DNA of 64,000 nt. Source: Oceanirhabdus seepicola (GTDB taxonomy: Bacteria; Bacillota; Clostridia; Clostridiales; Clostridiaceae). The stretch spans positions 372,001 through 436,000 of the forward strand of contig NZ_JAGSOJ010000004.1 in the NCBI RefSeq assembly GCF_023684385.1, read 5' to 3'. The notes under the pieces are model-generated. The model searched no databases. It worked only from the letters and a program-made list of their open reading frames with translations, and was not told where the DNA came from. Position numbers and translations under genes: made by a program. Of this stretch, positions 62,556 through 64,000 are shown one piece after another (position 1 is the stretch's first letter; every line of letters starts with the position of its first letter).

Positions 62556-62963
62556 TTATTTTATCTCTTCACTAATAATCTTTTCTGACTTTAACAATTT
62601 ATTTGTCTTATGAATCATCTTCTCTAAAATACATCTTATTTGAATTATATCTCGTTCTCTTTCCAATATTTCACGATATTTTTCTTCAATGATATTAAGA
62701 CAACCATTTATTTTAGATTTGTTTTCATTATTTATCCCTTGTTCTTCATTTATATCTTTTTCTAATTCAAAAAGAGCTTTGATTTCCTCCAAGCTGAAGT
62801 TCAATTTTTTTAATTTTAATATCGCAATTACTTTATCTATATCTTCTTCTGTATATCTACGTCTATTATTAATTCTTTCAGGTACCAACAACTTAATTTT
62901 ATCGTAATAACGAAGTGTATCTATTGTTGTTCCTGTCTTTTTTGAAAATTCCCCTATCTCCAT
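62556..62963 (-). CDS. MerR-family regulator
   Basis: 135 residues: MerR winged helix IGEFSKKTGTTIDTLRYYDK, then RRRYTEEDIDKVIAILKLKK, and a C-terminal dimerisation coiled coil (about 75-130) with no large ligand domain. Drug or redox-sensing type (no paired metal Cys seen). Heads a two-gene unit with the small membrane protein. Confidence 0.85.
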   Translation of the reverse strand: MEIGEFSKKTGTTIDTLRYYDKIKLLVPERINNRRRYTEEDIDKVIAILKLKKLNFSLEEIKALFELEKDINEEQGINNENKSKINGCLNIIEEKYREILERERDIIQIRCILEKMIHKTNKLLKSEKIISEEIK

Positions 62964-63066
62964 AACATCCCCCCATAAATATTACCTTATTTACTCAAAA
63001 TACAATATATTGAAATTAAGCTTATAACAAGTATAAATCATGGAGTTAACTCCATGTCAACAAAAC

Positions 63067-63105
63067 AAAATAAAAAGCTACTCTCACTGAGAATAGCTTT
63101 TTATT
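63067..63105 (-). terminator. Terminator after the GNAT relic
   Basis: AAAATAAAAAGCTA-TTCTC and GAGAG-TAGCTTTTTATTTT on the minus strand, loop AGT, one G-U. Confidence 0.75.
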
Positions 63106-63268
63106 TTATTTAATTTCAAACTTCTTCATAATACACTCAAAACCATGATCTATTATAGATTTCTCTATAAATTCTATTTCTTGAGTTTCATAAAACCCTT
63201 TCCAAAAATCTACTGCTAACTTATTATCTAACAATTGCTGAACTAAGTATGTTCCTTTAAAGGAATTA
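63106..63268 (-). pseudogene. C-terminal relic of a GNAT acetyltransferase
   Basis: About 53 codons without a start: QQLLDNKLAVDFWKGFYETQ, then EIEFIEKSIIDHGFECIMKKF. The xxxAVDFWKxFYE pattern is usual near the C-terminus of GNAT proteins. It begins directly after the CD3324-like gene and keeps the original terminator. Probably the remains of a gene cut by insertion or deletion. Confidence 0.45.
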
Positions 63269-63269
63269 A

Positions 63270-63548
63270 TTATGAGCGTAACGTATTTTCATGATTTACT
63301 ATCCTTCTTATACTCTGTTCTGAAAGATAATATTCTTGTGCTAATCCTTTGATGGTTATTCCTTGAATAAATCTATTAAAAATTTCAATATTTCTATTTT
63401 TTAATTCCTCTTTTATACCGTTCTTTTCTCCCCAAGATTTTTGATTGCTGTTTTTCCTTGGGATATAGATATAATCACCATCAATATATTCTTGAATTAT
63501 CTTTATCACATCTTCTGGTAACACATTTTTAGCCTTAATATGTTTCAT
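63270..63548 (-). CDS. CD3324-family small regulator (Mor-like helix-turn-helix)
   Basis: 92 residues from the ATG at 63548, chosen for the strong AAGGAGG nine bases upstream; the frame extends 27 codons further without a site. Sequence MKHIKAKNVLPEDVIKIIQE, DGDYIYIPRK and YYLSEQSIRRIV fit the CD3324 family with a Mor-type helix-turn-helix. Role unknown, presumably DNA binding. Confidence 0.75.
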   Translation of the reverse strand: MKHIKAKNVLPEDVIKIIQEYIDGDYIYIPRKNSNQKSWGEKNGIKEELKNRNIEIFNRFIQGITIKGLAQEYYLSEQSIRRIVNHENTLRS

Positions 63549-63582
63549 TTCTCTGCTCCTCCTTAAATTTATTAAGATTGAA

Positions 63583-63656
63583 GCAAAGACTACCAAAAGC
63601 TCCCTAAAATTAGGCTCCAAGCAAAGCATTGCTCATTAACATTTTGTAGTCTTTGC
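63583..63656 (-). other. Structured 5' leader of the CD3324-like gene
   Basis: GCAAAGACTA plus ACAAAA pairs with TTTTGG plus TAGTCTTTGC across a bulge, enclosing about 43 bases with further short repeats (GGAGC, GAGCAA). It lies 35 bases before the gene. No known riboswitch class was recognised. The interval 63657-63808 shows nothing else. Confidence 0.45.
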
Positions 63657-63808
63657 TAGGAGCAAACTTTAAAATTTGAATATAATCTAAATCTCTTCAT
63701 ATATCCCTCTCCCCTCTGAAATTTATTATCCCCAATAGTTAGTTCTATAGTAACTAGATACGATTTTCTGATATGAATATTATACCAAAATAATTCCAAT
63801 TTTTCTAT

Positions 63809-63863
63809 GTAACCTAATATCAAAAGGACTAGCAAATAGCTAGTCCTTTTGATATTAGGTTAC
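63809..63863. terminator. Perfect 25-bp inverted repeat, terminator of the edge gene
   Basis: Arms 63809-63833 and 63839-63863 pair without mismatch around AAATA. It starts directly after the stop codon of the partial gene. Unusually long and perfect; T content in the arms gives the run. Confidence 0.75.
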
Positions 63864-63864
63864 T

Positions 63865-64000
63865 CTACTTAATAGATTCTGCAATTTTTATCAATTCATC
63901 TTTTGCAAATAATCTCCTACTGTCTAATCTATAAATCACACCATTTGCATCCATGTCAATACATCTGTCAGATGATAATACTGCTTTTACCCCATTAATT
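63865..64000 (-). CDS. C-terminal end of a DUF4367-like protein, 5' part outside the window
   Basis: About 45 codons are visible, ending DANGVIYRLDSRRLFAKDEL then IKIAESIK-stop. The closing LxKDELIKIAESI pattern is usual for DUF4367 domains, which often sit at the C-terminus of anti-sigma-factor-like membrane proteins. Only the tail is seen, so the call is tentative. Confidence 0.45.
   Translation of the reverse strand, partial: INGVKAVLSSDRCIDMDANGVIYRLDSRRLFAKDELIKIAESIK

Noticed and set aside
63583..63656. T-box or other known riboswitch
   Set aside because: No T-box specifier or GGTGG antiterminator sequence and no terminator in the leader; left as an unassigned structure.
1..64000. rRNA, tRNA, intact insertion sequences or prophage genes
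   Set aside because: No cloverleaf with a CCA or TTC arm, no rRNA motifs, and no transposase, integrase or phage structural protein was seen on either strand.

Overview
The window is AT-rich, low-GC Firmicutes DNA that reads as a Clostridium-type anaerobe. Supporting signs are strong AGGAGG-like ribosome binding sites, hairpin plus T-run terminators, a CD3324-family regulator, a collagen-like Cys-rich protein of the kind found on spore surfaces, LytTR and Bce systems, and in-frame UGA codons read as selenocysteine. There are no rRNA or tRNA genes, no CRISPR array and no intact transposase. Almost all genes are bacterial chromosomal and most lie on the minus strand.

Layout. 1-6.8 kb: a partial PIN-domain protein, an APH-family kinase, a PAS histidine kinase with a truncated sensor, a MerR regulator and an amidohydrolase lipoprotein. 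7-22.2 kb: the most distinctive part, a redox locus. It holds three old-yellow-enzyme (OYE) family flavin oxidoreductases, an iron-sulfur flavoprotein, a flavin reductase fusion, two ABM monooxygenases, an NfuA-like protein, an esterase lipoprotein, a SnoaL-like protein, a TetR regulator and three selenoproteins that ordinary gene calling splits or truncates: two UxxC peroxiredoxin-like proteins and one FrnE/DsbA-like UxxC protein. Five perfect or near-perfect sigma-A promoters, and one further promoter region, carry the same palindrome (core TGAAYRTTCA). In the five clear cases it fills the 17-base spacer between -35 and -10, including at the TetR gene itself, so the locus looks like one TetR-controlled regulon.

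22.3-30.4 kb: a DUF421 protein, a YgjV/GNAT protein, glutamate decarboxylase, the collagen-like protein, a PadR-controlled two-part permease and a chemotaxis receptor. 30.4-46.3 kb: two large peptidases (M16C and a secreted M3 oligoendopeptidase), MscS, an ABC-2 exporter with an unusual pseudo-ATPase/LytTR regulator, a GH38 alpha-mannosidase with an AraC regulator, and the DUF6179/DUF6323 pair. Between 33.4 and 34.9 kb lie a 230-base array of hairpins with terminal inverted repeats and what looks like a tnpB-less IS200/IS605 remnant. 46.5-64 kb: AraC, lipoproteins, an ABC exporter with an attenuator-like leader, a TetR-methyltransferase operon, RluF, an S41-type peptidase, a complete BceRSAB-type antimicrobial peptide module, a TPR/alpha-beta hydrolase, MerR, and a partial DUF4367-like gene at the edge.

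A recurring oddity is small relics of gene 3' ends: a TetR tail at 14486, a glutamate decarboxylase tail at 23414, a hydrolase tail at 60179 and a GNAT tail at 63106. The first three have their intact homologue nearby in the window. All functional statements rest on motifs read by eye; no database search was run.
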